From NCBI RefSeq assembly GCF_027913215.1, contig NZ_CP115784.1:1798001-1862000 (forward strand): a DNA stretch of 64,000 nucleotides, given 5' to 3'. The position numbers and the translations under genes are program-made. The notes under the pieces were generated by a model. It was not told the DNA's origin and did not search any database. It was given only the letters and a program-made list of their open reading frames with translations. Within the stretch, counting starts at the first letter, position 1, and each line of letters starts with the position of its first letter. The stretch is from Paracoccus aerodenitrificans (GTDB lineage: Bacteria; Pseudomonadota; Alphaproteobacteria; Rhodobacterales; Rhodobacteraceae). Positions 47,436 to 56,839 of this stretch are shown here, piece after piece.

Positions 47436-47797
47436 GCCTGAATATCCTCGCCGTCGATGACAGCCGCACAATGCGCGACATGCTTCGCATCTCTCTGACA
47501 GGCGCAGGGATGAACGTCACCACCGCCGAAGACGGCATTCACGGTCTTGAATTGCTTGAGGCGTTGCAGCCTGACGCGATCATCTCTGATGTGAACATGC
47601 CGCGTATGGATGGTTTCGGCTTCATCGAGGCAGTGCGCAGGATCGACCGTCTTCGCGCGATTCCGATCCTGATGCTGACTACGGAAAGTGCACCGGAACT
47701 GAAGGCTCGTTCCCGCAATGCGGGTGCGACCGGCTGGATCGTCAAGCCATTCGACCCGCAGAAACTGGTCGCTGCGCTGCGTCAGGTGACAGGCTGA
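47432..47797 (+). CDS. CheY-like single-domain response regulator
   Basis: A 121-residue receiver: acidic pair in AVDDSRTMRDML, phospho-acceptor Asp in AIISDVNMPRMDG, Thr in LMLTTESA, Lys in IVKPFDP. No output domain is present. It overlaps the STAS gene by four bases and precedes cheA by 12 bp. Two such receivers occur in this operon; one may drive the motor while the other acts as phosphate sink. Confidence 0.9.
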   Translation: MSLNILAVDDSRTMRDMLRISLTGAGMNVTTAEDGIHGLELLEALQPDAIISDVNMPRMDGFGFIEAVRRIDRLRAIPILMLTTESAPELKARSRNAGATGWIVKPFDPQKLVAALRQVTG

Positions 47798-47809
47798 GGA
47801 GGTCGGAGC

Positions 47810-49960
47810 ATGCCAAACGACCCGATGGCGGAAATTCGCGTCTCGTTCTTTCTCGAATGCGACGAGCTTGTGGAAAGCCTTCAGGACGCGCTTAACGTTC
47901 TGGACAGCGACGAAGGCGACGCCGAAACCATCAACGTCGTTTTCCGGGCCGTCCATTCGATCAAGGGTGGCGCCGGGGCATTCGGGCTCGATGCCTTGGT
48001 GCGGTTTGCGCATCGCTTTGAAACCGTCATGGATGAGGTTCGGGCAGGAAATCTCGACCTGACGCCTGCCGCGCTCAAGCTGTTTTTCCGCGCAGCCGAC
48101 ATGCTTCAGGATCAGATCCGGACAGCACGCGACGGCGAAGATGAGCCTGCTGGTGCGGCTGCGGTAATCGCAGAGCTTGAGACATTGCTTCAAGATTCAC
48201 CTGCCGACGAAGAGGAAGCTGTCGATTTTGTGCCGACAGGTCTCTCTTTCGATTTTTCGGATGACGCAAACGATGGCGAACTCTCAGAGCCGGGCTGGCA
48301 GATCCGCTTCGCGCCGTCAGCGGAACTTTATACCAGCGGAAACGAGCCACTGCTGATTTTGCGCAGTCTGTCGGAACTCGGCAATGCCACTATTACCTGC
48401 GAGATCCCCGACGATCTGCCGGCTCCTAACGACAGCAATGCGGAAACACCCCTTCTTTCATGGCTGGTATATTTGCATGGAGACGTGACCGAGGCCGATA
48501 TTTCCCAGGTTTTCGACTTCGTCAGCGACGTCTGCACATTGCAGGTGACGGAAACAACCATCCCACCCGAGAGTGCACATGTCGGGACCGAATTGCTGCT
48601 GTCGTCACCCGAAAACGCTCACCTCCTGGACCTTCCGGAGCCTCCAGAGATGGCAGTTGAAACCGTGGATGAAAAACAAAACGCCACACCACATCCTGCA
48701 GCGCCCACCAGCGAACAAATCTCTGTCCCTGCGAAACCTGTGACGCGTCCAACAAAAGAACCATTGGCGACAGTTCGCGTCGATCTTGAGAAAATAGATC
48801 GGCTGGTCAATCTCGTTGGAGAATTGGTCATCAATCAGGCCATGCTGGCGCAAAGCGTCGAAGAGGCAGGGATTGGTCATCAGCCTGACGTTATGGCGGG
48901 CCTTGAATCATTCATGCTGCTGACCCGTGATATTCAGGAAAGCGTGATGATGATCCGGGCTCAGCCGGTCAAGTCCCTTTTCCAGAGGATGGGCCGCATC
49001 GTGCGCGAGGCCTCGGCCAGCGTCGGAAAAGAAGTACGCCTCAGAACCGAGGGTGAGTTCACCGAGGTAGACAAAACCGTCATTGAACGGCTTGCCGACC
49101 CGCTGACGCATATGATTCGAAACGCAGTCGATCACGGCTTGGAAACTCCAGAGAAACGACTCGCCTCGGGAAAATCGAGAGAGGGCGTAATCCTCTTATC
49201 GGCTAGCCATCGCGCAGGCCGCGTCATGATAGAGGTCGAAGACGATGGTGCAGGCATCAATCGCGAAAAGGTCCGGGATGTCGCAATCCACAAGGGTCTC
49301 ATCGCAAGCGATACTCAACTGAACGACAGCGAAGTGGATAACCTGCTATTCATGCCAGGTTTCTCCACCGCCACCGAGGTTTCCGAACTTTCCGGACGCG
49401 GCGTCGGTATGGATGTCGTCAAAAGTGAAATCACAACACTGGGTGGCCGCATTTCAATCACCAGCGCACCGGGTGCAGGCACGAAACTGTCAATCTCGCT
49501 TCCACTGACCCTTGCCGTTCTGGATGGAATGGTCGTGCAGGCTGCAGATCAGACCCTGGTCGTGCCGCTCTCTGCCATCATCGAAACAGCCAAGCTTCAG
49601 GATGCCGAAATTCAGCGTCTCGCTGGTTCGGGTGAAATTATGCGGGTGCGTGGCGAGTTTGTTCCATTGTTCGATCTAGGACGCCAGTTGGGCTTCCGCG
49701 ACGCCAGAGACCCCACACGACAAGGCATCGTTTTGCTGACATCTCAGGATGATGGACGACGGGCAGCCCTGATCGTCGACGCGATCATGGAGCAAAGGCA
49801 GGTCGTCATAAAAGGGCTCGGACAAAGCTACGGGAATATACCCGGCGTCGCTGCTGCGACAATCCTCGGGGATGGCAAGATCGCATTGATCCTCGACCCT
49901 GCCGATCTTGTCGATGCGGGCAACGTCTTCTCCGGCAACGAACTCAAAGCGGTTGGATAG
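47810..49960 (+). CDS. cheA: Chemotaxis histidine kinase CheA
   Basis: A 716-residue kinase. It has an HPt domain with the phosphorylated His at residue 49 (VHSIKGGAGAFG), a variable middle, a dimerisation helix pair (VDLEKIDRLVNLVGELVINQ, about residue 325), an ATPase with N box HMIRNAVDHGLETPEK and glycine boxes VEDDGAGI and GRGVGMDVV, and a CheW-like C-terminus. AGGAGGTCGGAGC precedes the ATG. It is the signalling core of the cluster. Confidence 0.95.
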   Translation: MPNDPMAEIRVSFFLECDELVESLQDALNVLDSDEGDAETINVVFRAVHSIKGGAGAFGLDALVRFAHRFETVMDEVRAGNLDLTPAALKLFFRAADMLQDQIRTARDGEDEPAGAAAVIAELETLLQDSPADEEEAVDFVPTGLSFDFSDDANDGELSEPGWQIRFAPSAELYTSGNEPLLILRSLSELGNATITCEIPDDLPAPNDSNAETPLLSWLVYLHGDVTEADISQVFDFVSDVCTLQVTETTIPPESAHVGTELLLSSPENAHLLDLPEPPEMAVETVDEKQNATPHPAAPTSEQISVPAKPVTRPTKEPLATVRVDLEKIDRLVNLVGELVINQAMLAQSVEEAGIGHQPDVMAGLESFMLLTRDIQESVMMIRAQPVKSLFQRMGRIVREASASVGKEVRLRTEGEFTEVDKTVIERLADPLTHMIRNAVDHGLETPEKRLASGKSREGVILLSASHRAGRVMIEVEDDGAGINREKVRDVAIHKGLIASDTQLNDSEVDNLLFMPGFSTATEVSELSGRGVGMDVVKSEITTLGGRISITSAPGAGTKLSISLPLTLAVLDGMVVQAADQTLVVPLSAIIETAKLQDAEIQRLAGSGEIMRVRGEFVPLFDLGRQLGFRDARDPTRQGIVLLTSQDDGRRAALIVDAIMEQRQVVIKGLGQSYGNIPGVAAATILGDGKIALILDPADLVDAGNVFSGNELKAVG

Positions 49961-49964
49961 CAAT

Positions 49965-50432
49965 ATGCACGAGACATCACTCGACATGATAGAGCAAGAT
50001 ATAGAACTGCTGTCTTTCCGTGTAAAAGAACAGGAATATTGTGTGGATATCATGTCCGTCCGCGAAATACGCGGCTGGACGAAAGCCACCCCGCTTCCAT
50101 TCTCGCCTCCACATGTGAAAGGAGTCATCAACCTTCGTGGAACAGTTCTTCCTGTCGTCGACCTTTCTAGGCGACTTGGTATGGAAGAGACTGAGGGATT
50201 AGACCGAAATGTCATCATCGTCGTTACTCTGAACGGCAATCTCGCGGGACTGCTCGTGGATGCTGTCTCAGACATTCTGACTATCCCACGAAATGAGATG
50301 ATGGCTCCGCCCGATATCGGTTTGGATCCGTCTGCACGCTACGTCGACGGGCTGCTGCTGGTGGAGGACAAGCTTATTCGTGTGCTTGATCTGGCAAGCG
50401 TATTGCCACGCGAATCGCGGGACGTTGCATGA
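49965..50432 (+). CDS. cheW: Chemotaxis coupling protein CheW
   Basis: A 155-residue CheW: LSFRVKEQEYCVDIMSVREIRG, VKGVINLRGTVLPVVDLSRRLG, and LLVDAVSDILTIP. It links CheA to receptors. I start at ATG 49965, four bases after the cheA stop; a frame from 49908 inside cheA lacks similarity. It overlaps cheR by four bases. Confidence 0.92.
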   Translation: MHETSLDMIEQDIELLSFRVKEQEYCVDIMSVREIRGWTKATPLPFSPPHVKGVINLRGTVLPVVDLSRRLGMEETEGLDRNVIIVVTLNGNLAGLLVDAVSDILTIPRNEMMAPPDIGLDPSARYVDGLLLVEDKLIRVLDLASVLPRESRDVA

Positions 50433-51274
50433 AACATTATCTGAGCCCTCGGCCCGAATGGTCGATGAGCGATCAAGAGTTCGATCAGCTACGCAAAACG
50501 ATTTACGATTATTCAGGGATTGTGATCGGCCCCGAAAAGCGCAGCATGATCCGTGCGCGGCTTCAGAAACGTCTTTTCGCCCTGAAGCTCGATACACTTG
50601 CTGAGTATCTGAAGATGGTTAGCGGGATGGCTGGCACCTCAGAGCGGGAGCGCTTTGTCTCTTCGCTCACGACCAATGTCACAAGCTTCTTTAGAGAAAA
50701 TCATCATTTTACCTTATTGACGAAAGAGATCCTACCGGCTCTCGCAGAAAGAAATGAGCGGATTCATATATGGTCTGCGGGATGTAGCAGTGGACAGGAA
50801 CCGTACTCGATCGCAATGGCCGTACTGGATGAACTACCTCAGCTTGCCGGTCAGGTACAGATCTTCGCAACCGATATCGATTCAGAAATCCTGGCTAGGG
50901 CCAAAGCAGGAATCTACCGCAGATCAGAAACATCCGGGGTGCGTGTTGATCGATTGTCGCGCCACTTCACTCAGTTGTCCGGGTCGAGCGATAGCAGTCA
51001 ACTGAAAATCAGCCAAAGAATCTCGTCCATGGTTAATTTTTGTCAATTGAACATCAATGCCCAGTGGCCCGTCATTCAAAGATTTGACGTGATATTCTGC
51101 CGGAACGTCGCCATCTACTTCGATCAAGAAACACAGCGCAGACTATGGCGCAAATTCAGCGGTGCCATGCGCGACGGGGGCTGGCTTCTTATCGGTCATT
51201 CGGAACGTGTGCCCACGGAATTTCACGAAATCCTTAAACCTGTCGGCGTTACAGCCTATCGCAAGCCGATTTGA
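50429..51274 (+). CDS. cheR: Chemoreceptor methyltransferase CheR
   Basis: A 281-residue SAM-dependent methyltransferase. Its helical N-terminus has IYDYSGIVIGPEKRSMIRARL, the SAM loop is IHIWSAGCSSGQEPYSIAMAV, and later FDVIFCRNVAIYFDQETQ. It methylates receptor glutamates. The opposing esterase CheB is not in the window. Base use here looks poorer in GC than in neighbouring core genes. Confidence 0.93.
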   Translation: MKHYLSPRPEWSMSDQEFDQLRKTIYDYSGIVIGPEKRSMIRARLQKRLFALKLDTLAEYLKMVSGMAGTSERERFVSSLTTNVTSFFRENHHFTLLTKEILPALAERNERIHIWSAGCSSGQEPYSIAMAVLDELPQLAGQVQIFATDIDSEILARAKAGIYRRSETSGVRVDRLSRHFTQLSGSSDSSQLKISQRISSMVNFCQLNINAQWPVIQRFDVIFCRNVAIYFDQETQRRLWRKFSGAMRDGGWLLIGHSERVPTEFHEILKPVGVTAYRKPI

Positions 51275-51289
51275 ATAACCGGGAATAGC

Positions 51290-51676
51290 ATGAGCCTAAA
51301 AGATCAGATCCACATTCTTGTCGTCGATGATATGTCTACCAGTCGCGGGCTCATAAGCCAGGCATTGGAGTCGATTGGAGTTGTGAACATCCACCATGCT
51401 GGAAGTGGCACAGAGGCTATGCAACTACTCGCCTCGCAATCGGTGCATCTGGTCCTGTCAGATTACAATATGCCGAGCATGGACGGAATCGAACTACTCA
51501 GAAAACTGCGGAGCGATACCCGGACCAAGGCGATTGGTTTTATATTAATCACGGGCAAGGCAGATAAGTCCATCATCGATAGTGGCAAGTCGCTCGGCAT
51601 GAACAATTTTATCAAGAAGCCATTCGGCACACAGGACCTGAAATCCTGCCTAGAGGCTGTGGTAGGCCGCCTATGA
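51290..51676 (+). CDS. cheY: CheY-type response regulator
   Basis: A 128-residue receiver: VVDDMSTSRGLISQALESIG, phospho-acceptor Asp in LVLSDYNMPSMDGIELL, Thr in FILITGKADK, Lys in KKPFGTQDLK. It is probably the motor-facing CheY. It starts 15 bp after cheR and overlaps the unknown gene at 51673 by four bases. Confidence 0.92.
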   Translation: MSLKDQIHILVVDDMSTSRGLISQALESIGVVNIHHAGSGTEAMQLLASQSVHLVLSDYNMPSMDGIELLRKLRSDTRTKAIGFILITGKADKSIIDSGKSLGMNNFIKKPFGTQDLKSCLEAVVGRL

Positions 51677-52032
51677 AAAATATGCCTGACGAGATCCTCC
51701 TTAAGAGCGTCCTGCGTAATGCTACCGAACTTCTTGCTTCGGCGGCAGAGGATGCGGAACGGCTTCAGCTGCTTCTCACCGAAGCAATAGACCCAGATTT
51801 TATGAGTCCGGATGGTCATGGAAGCATCCAAATATTGCAGTCACTTGACCCGCTGACTCAGACATTGATCGATATTGCAACCGCTTTCCGAATCTTATCT
51901 GAAAAAGACATCTGTTTAACCGTCACAGGGTGGGAAGAGTTGATTGAAACCCTAAAGCTTGAACGTGTTGGTAAGGCACTTACTTGCGGAATGACCGGAC
52001 AGCAGCCATCAAGTCATGTTGATATCTTCTAG
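51673..52032 (+). CDS. Unknown helical protein translationally coupled to cheY
   Basis: A 119-residue, mostly helical protein that I cannot assign. It overlaps cheY by four bases (ATGA). The helix ILQSLDPLTQTLIDIATAF recalls the D-x-x-x-Q pattern of the CheZ phosphatase helix (DLTGQ), but there is no other similarity I can see. It may be a phosphatase or binding partner of the preceding CheY. An IS256 relic begins right after the stop, so the C-terminus may be cut or altered. Confidence 0.6.
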   Translation: MKNMPDEILLKSVLRNATELLASAAEDAERLQLLLTEAIDPDFMSPDGHGSIQILQSLDPLTQTLIDIATAFRILSEKDICLTVTGWEELIETLKLERVGKALTCGMTGQQPSSHVDIF

Positions 52033-52208
52033 GTCAAGCTACGAACCAACAATCCGCTGGAACGGATCATACGGGAAATCCGCCGCCTTACGCGTCTCGT
52101 CGGCGCCTTTTCCGGATGGAAAATCATGCCTCAACCTGGTTGCGTGAGGTTGAAGCATACCGCCGGCTCCCAATGGTCACCCCGGAATACATTAACATGA
52201 CCCCGCTA
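52033..52208 (+). pseudogene. IS256-family transposase, C-terminal relic
   Basis: Across shifted frames the sequence gives VKLRTNNPLERIIREIRRLTR, LVGAF, PDGKSCLNLVA, RLKHTAGSQW and EYINMTPL, in the order and spacing of the C-terminus of IS256-family transposases. At least two frameshifts and the lack of the DDE core show it is dead. From 52209 to 52357 I see nothing further. Confidence 0.8.
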
Positions 52209-52357
52209 TTCGCAGATCAAACCAGACGAATCGCCTTGCATGACAAAACCTGCGAAAGATCCTTGGCACTAACAAGCTTTAAGGGAGACTTGCAAGATCA
52301 GCCTGTTGACCTCCGCTAGGTGACTCCCATCTGTTATCCAACAGCAAGGAGGCAAAC

Positions 52358-53356
52358 ATGCAGCGTTTATCCAGGCGAAATGCGTTATTTTCCGGGGCGG
52401 CGACACTCGGCATGCCGCTGCTGGCACGGCGCGGGATGGCTCAGTCTGGCGGCTTGTCCGGCGTTGAGGCGCAGGCAGCAGGGCTTGATCAGCTGCGATC
52501 TCTGGTGATCAGCCGTGAGGGGCAACAGATTTATGCACGTGCCTTTCGCGGTCCGGGGTTGGAGAGCGTGGCGAATGTGAAATCTGTCTCGAAGACCATC
52601 GTCGCTCTGCTGACCGGGATCGCGATCGAGCGTGGCATCATTGGCGGCGTGCAGCAGCAAGTCCTGCCTCTGCTTGGGCATGCGGCATTCGGAGACGCAC
52701 GCGACCGGCTGACTGTCGGCGATCTGTTGACAATGCGGGGCGGACTGGCAAGCACCTCCGGCAGGGATTATGGCGCGTGGGTCTCCAGCAATGATTGGGT
52801 GGAATATGCGCTGAACCAGCCTCTGGAAAGCAATCCGGGCGGCAGGTTCATCTATTCGACCGGAGGCTGGCACATCCTTGGTGCAGCATTATCACGCGCC
52901 TCGGGCGCAAGCCTGCACCGGTTGACACAGGACTGGATCGGCAACCCGCTGAATATCGTCATTCCGCCCTGGATTGCCGATCCGCAGGGGCGATATCTTG
53001 GTGGAAACGACATGGCGATCAGCCCTCTCGGCCTGGTGCGGATCGGAGAGATGGTGCTGCAGGGCGGACAGATCGACGGGCAGCGCGTCATTGGCCGGGA
53101 TTGGCTGGAACGCTCATGGCAACCGCGAACCCAGTCGCCGTTTTCGGGGGATCAGTATGGTTATGGCTGGTTCCTGACCCGGTATGATGGCACGTTCGCC
53201 GCCTATGGCCGCGGCTATGGCGGGCAGTTGCTGGTTGTGGTGCCCGAGCGGAGACTGAGCGTCGCCATCACATCCGATCCCGCCCTGCCCGCCCGCAGCG
53301 ACGGGTATTTCGGCGATCTGCGCCGGTTGGTCGAACAGATCGTCCGGGCGGCCTGA
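52358..53356 (+). CDS. Tat-exported beta-lactamase-fold serine hydrolase
   Basis: A 332-residue protein with a twin-arginine signal (SRRNALFSGAATLGMPLLA) and the class C beta-lactamase / esterase fold: nucleophile in KSVSKTIVALLTG (SxxK), Tyr in FIYSTGGWHILG, and a late YGRGYGGQLLVV in place of the KTG-type box. Such proteins are mostly peptidases or esterases, and I see no reason to call it a resistance enzyme. It converges with the molybdopterin oxidoreductase gene, 2 bp away. Confidence 0.83.
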   Translation: MQRLSRRNALFSGAATLGMPLLARRGMAQSGGLSGVEAQAAGLDQLRSLVISREGQQIYARAFRGPGLESVANVKSVSKTIVALLTGIAIERGIIGGVQQQVLPLLGHAAFGDARDRLTVGDLLTMRGGLASTSGRDYGAWVSSNDWVEYALNQPLESNPGGRFIYSTGGWHILGAALSRASGASLHRLTQDWIGNPLNIVIPPWIADPQGRYLGGNDMAISPLGLVRIGEMVLQGGQIDGQRVIGRDWLERSWQPRTQSPFSGDQYGYGWFLTRYDGTFAAYGRGYGGQLLVVVPERRLSVAITSDPALPARSDGYFGDLRRLVEQIVRAA

Positions 53357-53358
53357 TC

Positions 53359-55647
53359 TCAGGACGGCCCGGACGGATGCTCACCGATCAGGATTCTGAC
53401 CGGGATGGATTTCGCCGCCGGTGTGCCAGTCAGCCGGTCATGGTGATCGAAGGGCAAAAGCGGGTTCAGTTCGGGGAAATACCCTGCCGCCGATCCGGGG
53501 GGCAGAGGATATTCCACCACCGTCAGCCCATCGACCCGGCGCCGGATATTGTCGTTACTTATGGTTTCCAGCGCCACTGACTGCCCCTGCGACACCCCTC
53601 TGGCCTGCATGTCTTCACCGTTCAGGAACAGCACCATGCGGTCGCCGCGTATGCCGCGATAGCGGTCGTTTTCGCTGTAGATCGTGGTGTTGAACTGATC
53701 ATGAGAGCGCACTGTCGCAAGCCGCAGCATCTGCGGATCATCCACTGGATCATCCATCTCCAGCCCAGGCATCACCAGAAAATTCGCCTTTCCGTTCGGC
53801 GTATTCCAGACGCGTTGGCGGGGCGGGATGGCCAGATGGAAACCCTCCGGCTGCCGGATACGATCGCTGAAGCCGGTATAGATCTCGGGATAGACATCCG
53901 CGATCCGGTCGCGGATCAGCCCGTAATCTTCGATATAATCGGCCCAGGGGACCACACTGTCGGGCAGCGTCGCCATTGCCATGCGGCAGACGATCTCTGT
54001 TTCAGACATTAGCGTCTCGGCAGCGGGTTCAAGAACGCCGCGCGAGGCCGTCACATTCGCCATCGCATCTTCGATGGTGACGAATTCCTCGCCCTTTGCC
54101 GTCCGGATGATCTCGGAGCGGGCAATGACCGGAAGGATCAGCGCATCACTGCCGTGCACCAGATGCCCGCGGTTCAGCTTGGTGGCAATTCCGACCGTCA
54201 GATCCAGTCGGCGCATCGCGGCTTCGGCGCGGGCCGTATCCGGAACCGCACGGATGAAATTGCCGCCGAAGCCGATAAAGACCCGCGCCTGACCGGATTC
54301 CATCGCCCGCAGCGCATCCAGAACGTGATGCCCATGCGCACGGGGAGGAGTGAAGCCGAAGACTTCTCCCAGCCGGTCCAGATAGGCCTCTGTCGGCATT
54401 TCGTCGATCCCGACCGTACGGTCGCCCTGCACATTCGAGTGGCCCCGGATCGGCGCGATCCCCGCGCCGGGTTTGCCGAAATTGCCGCGCAGCAGCAGCA
54501 GGTTGGCAACCTGTTGCAGCAGCCCGGCGCTTTCCTGATGCTGGGTCAGCCCCATCCCATAGCTGATCATCGTCGCATCCGAATCTGCATAGATCTCGGC
54601 GCAGCGCCGGATCTGTTCCTCGGAGATACCTGAGGAGGCGACGATATCCTCCCAGCCATGCGACATGATATCGTCGCGCAGCGCGTCCAGCCCATCGGTA
54701 TGCTCGCGGATGAAATCGTGATCGAGCACACTGCGACCGGACTCTTCGGCCTCGAACAGGGCGCGCATCATACCTTTCAGAAACGCCAGATCTCCGCCGA
54801 TCTTGATATGGACGAACTCACTGGCGATGTCCGTTGACCGGAATGTCGCCATTTGCCGCGCATCCTGCGGGTCGGTGAATTTCATGAGGGCGCGTTCCGG
54901 CATCGGATTCACGGCCACCACGGGTACGCCGCGTTTCCGTGCCTCGACCAGATTGCCCATCATGCGCGGCGAGTTGGTGCCGGTATTCTGTCCGAAAATG
55001 AAGATCGCCTGCGTGTGATCGAAATCCTCCATCACCACGGTGCCCTTACCGATCCCGATTGACGGAGGCAGCCCGCGGCTGGTGGGCTCGTGGCACATAT
55101 TGGCGCAGTCGGGGAAGTTATTCGTGCCGTATTCCCGCCCGAAGACCGAAAACAGGAAGGCCGGTTCATTCGCGGTCCGGCCGGATGTATAAAGCTCTGC
55201 CCGGTTCGGGTCGTCCAGCCCGCGCATATGCCGTCCGATCAGCGCGAATGCGTCGTCCCAACTGACCGGAACATAATGATCGCTGTCCGGATCATAGCGC
55301 ATCGGCTCGGTCAGTCGGCCCTGCATTTCAAGCCAGTAATCGGATTTTGCGGCCAGATCGGTCACGCTGTGGGCAGCGAAGAAATCCCGGTCCACGCGGC
55401 CCTTGGTGGCCTCATGCGCAAGAGCCTTCACGCCGTTTTCACAGAATTCCAGTTTCTTGCGATGGGCGGCATCCGGGAACGCGCAGCTTGGACATTTGAA
55501 ACCGCCGGGCTGGTTCATCGACAAAAGCGCCTTGGAGCCCTTCGTCAGCACGCTCTGCTCCATCAGCACACGCGCTGTCGCTGCCGCCGCACCCCAACCA
55601 CCTGCGGGTTTCTCATAAGGTTTGTAAGGGGGCTTACGCTCCGCCAT
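53359..55647 (-). CDS. YdeP-type molybdopterin oxidoreductase (formate dehydrogenase alpha-like)
   Basis: A 762-residue cytoplasmic protein of the FdhF/YdeP group, close in length to E. coli YdeP (759). Early Cys residues lie in FKCPSCAFPD, but the usual 4Fe-4S CxxCxxxC pattern is incomplete. Then come YTSGRTANEPAFLFSVF, NMCHEPTSRGL near the cofactor, and molybdopterin-binding IFGQNTGTNSPRM and IRGHSNVQGDRT. YdeP aids acid resistance in E. coli, which fits the gad genes elsewhere in the window. The ATG at 55647 follows GGGAGGGACATGAC. Confidence 0.87.
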   Translation of the reverse strand: MAERKPPYKPYEKPAGGWGAAAATARVLMEQSVLTKGSKALLSMNQPGGFKCPSCAFPDAAHRKKLEFCENGVKALAHEATKGRVDRDFFAAHSVTDLAAKSDYWLEMQGRLTEPMRYDPDSDHYVPVSWDDAFALIGRHMRGLDDPNRAELYTSGRTANEPAFLFSVFGREYGTNNFPDCANMCHEPTSRGLPPSIGIGKGTVVMEDFDHTQAIFIFGQNTGTNSPRMMGNLVEARKRGVPVVAVNPMPERALMKFTDPQDARQMATFRSTDIASEFVHIKIGGDLAFLKGMMRALFEAEESGRSVLDHDFIREHTDGLDALRDDIMSHGWEDIVASSGISEEQIRRCAEIYADSDATMISYGMGLTQHQESAGLLQQVANLLLLRGNFGKPGAGIAPIRGHSNVQGDRTVGIDEMPTEAYLDRLGEVFGFTPPRAHGHHVLDALRAMESGQARVFIGFGGNFIRAVPDTARAEAAMRRLDLTVGIATKLNRGHLVHGSDALILPVIARSEIIRTAKGEEFVTIEDAMANVTASRGVLEPAAETLMSETEIVCRMAMATLPDSVVPWADYIEDYGLIRDRIADVYPEIYTGFSDRIRQPEGFHLAIPPRQRVWNTPNGKANFLVMPGLEMDDPVDDPQMLRLATVRSHDQFNTTIYSENDRYRGIRGDRMVLFLNGEDMQARGVSQGQSVALETISNDNIRRRVDGLTVVEYPLPPGSAAGYFPELNPLLPFDHHDRLTGTPAAKSIPVRILIGEHPSGPS

Positions 55648-55860
55648 GTCATGTCCCTCCCTGCATGCCGTAGAAGAGAGAAGCATATCGCGAAACAATC
55701 CGCCATGCCTTTATGCAGGCCGGGCAGCCGGTAGTGGTAAGAAAAAGCCGCCCGTGCTGCCTGCATGAACACCGCATCAGCTCCAGCCGAACGCGGCGTG
55801 CATTGCCAGAAACCGGGGGCGCGGATAATCTGAAGGAAGCAGCCTGGAAAGGAGCCACGC

Positions 55861-56814
55861 ATGAGTTGGAATCCCACCCTGTCCCCCGGCAATCCAGACG
55901 AAATCGGCCTCGATGCCGTTGAAACGGTGATTGTCCCGCGCAGCCGGGATCTTGGCGGTTTCGAGGTCAAGCGGGCCCTGCCCGCCCCTCAGCGCCAGAT
56001 GGTCGGTCCGTTCATCTTCTTCGATCAGGCGGGACCGGCAGAGTTCCTGACCGGTCAGGGCATCGACGTGCGCCCGCATCCACATATCGGACTGGGGACG
56101 GTGACCTATCTCTATCAGGGGGATTTTCATCATCGCGACAGTCTCGGAACCGATCAGGTGATCCTGCCCGGCGCGGTCAACTGGATGGTTGCAGGCAAGG
56201 GGGTAACGCATTCCGAACGCACCTCGGCCCAGGCGCGAAAAGGGCCTCACAGCCTGTTCGGCATCCAGACATGGATCGCCCTGCCCGAGGATCGTGAGGA
56301 TATGGACCCGGTCTTCGAACATCACGGCAAGACCGCCTTGCCGGAATTCGAGGCAGAGGGGATCCGCGCGCGGCTGCTTCTTGGCAATGCCTATGGCGAA
56401 ACCGCGCCCGCCACGCTGTATTCCGAGACATTCTATCTGGACGTGACGCTTGCACCCGGTGCGCGGTTTCCCCTGCCCGACGACCACGAGGATCGCGGTC
56501 TGTATATCACGGAAGGCTCTGTCAGCGTCGCGGGGGATGAGTTCGAGGCAGGCCGCATGATGATCTTCCGCCCCGGCGACCGGATCACCGTTGCCGCCGG
56601 ACCGCGCGGGGCGCGGCTGATGGCACTGGGCGGCGCGACGCTGAACGGGCCGCGCTATATCTGGTGGAATTTCGTTGCCTCAAGCCGCGAAAAGATCCGG
56701 GAAGCCCGCGAAGAATGGCGTGCCGCGAATTGGGGCGAAGGGCTGTTCGACCTGCCCGATGGCGACCGCCATGAATTCATCCGCGCCCCCGAGGAGCCTG
56801 TCCGGCGAGACTGA
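55861..56814 (+). CDS. Pirin family protein
   Basis: A 317-residue bicupin. The metal site of the first cupin is visible: RPHPHIGLGTVTYLYQG with two His, then FHHRDSLG, and GKGVTHSERT with His and Glu. Pirins can be quercetin dioxygenases or redox sensors. AAGGAGCCACGC precedes the ATG. It diverges from the YdeP-type gene and converges with the LLM oxidoreductase. Confidence 0.9.
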   Translation: MSWNPTLSPGNPDEIGLDAVETVIVPRSRDLGGFEVKRALPAPQRQMVGPFIFFDQAGPAEFLTGQGIDVRPHPHIGLGTVTYLYQGDFHHRDSLGTDQVILPGAVNWMVAGKGVTHSERTSAQARKGPHSLFGIQTWIALPEDREDMDPVFEHHGKTALPEFEAEGIRARLLLGNAYGETAPATLYSETFYLDVTLAPGARFPLPDDHEDRGLYITEGSVSVAGDEFEAGRMMIFRPGDRITVAAGPRGARLMALGGATLNGPRYIWWNFVASSREKIREAREEWRAANWGEGLFDLPDGDRHEFIRAPEEPVRRD

Positions 56815-56839
56815 TCCCCCCGGACGGTCTCACGCAAGT

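Noticed and set aside
52116..52319. 67-codon frame after the chemotaxis operon
   Set aside because: Part of it (EYINMTPL) is the end of an IS256-type transposase read across shifted frames, so it is debris and not a gene.
52358..53356. Beta-lactam resistance gene
   Set aside because: Only the fold and SxxK motif match; the YxN and KTG boxes are altered as in esterases and peptidases of this family.
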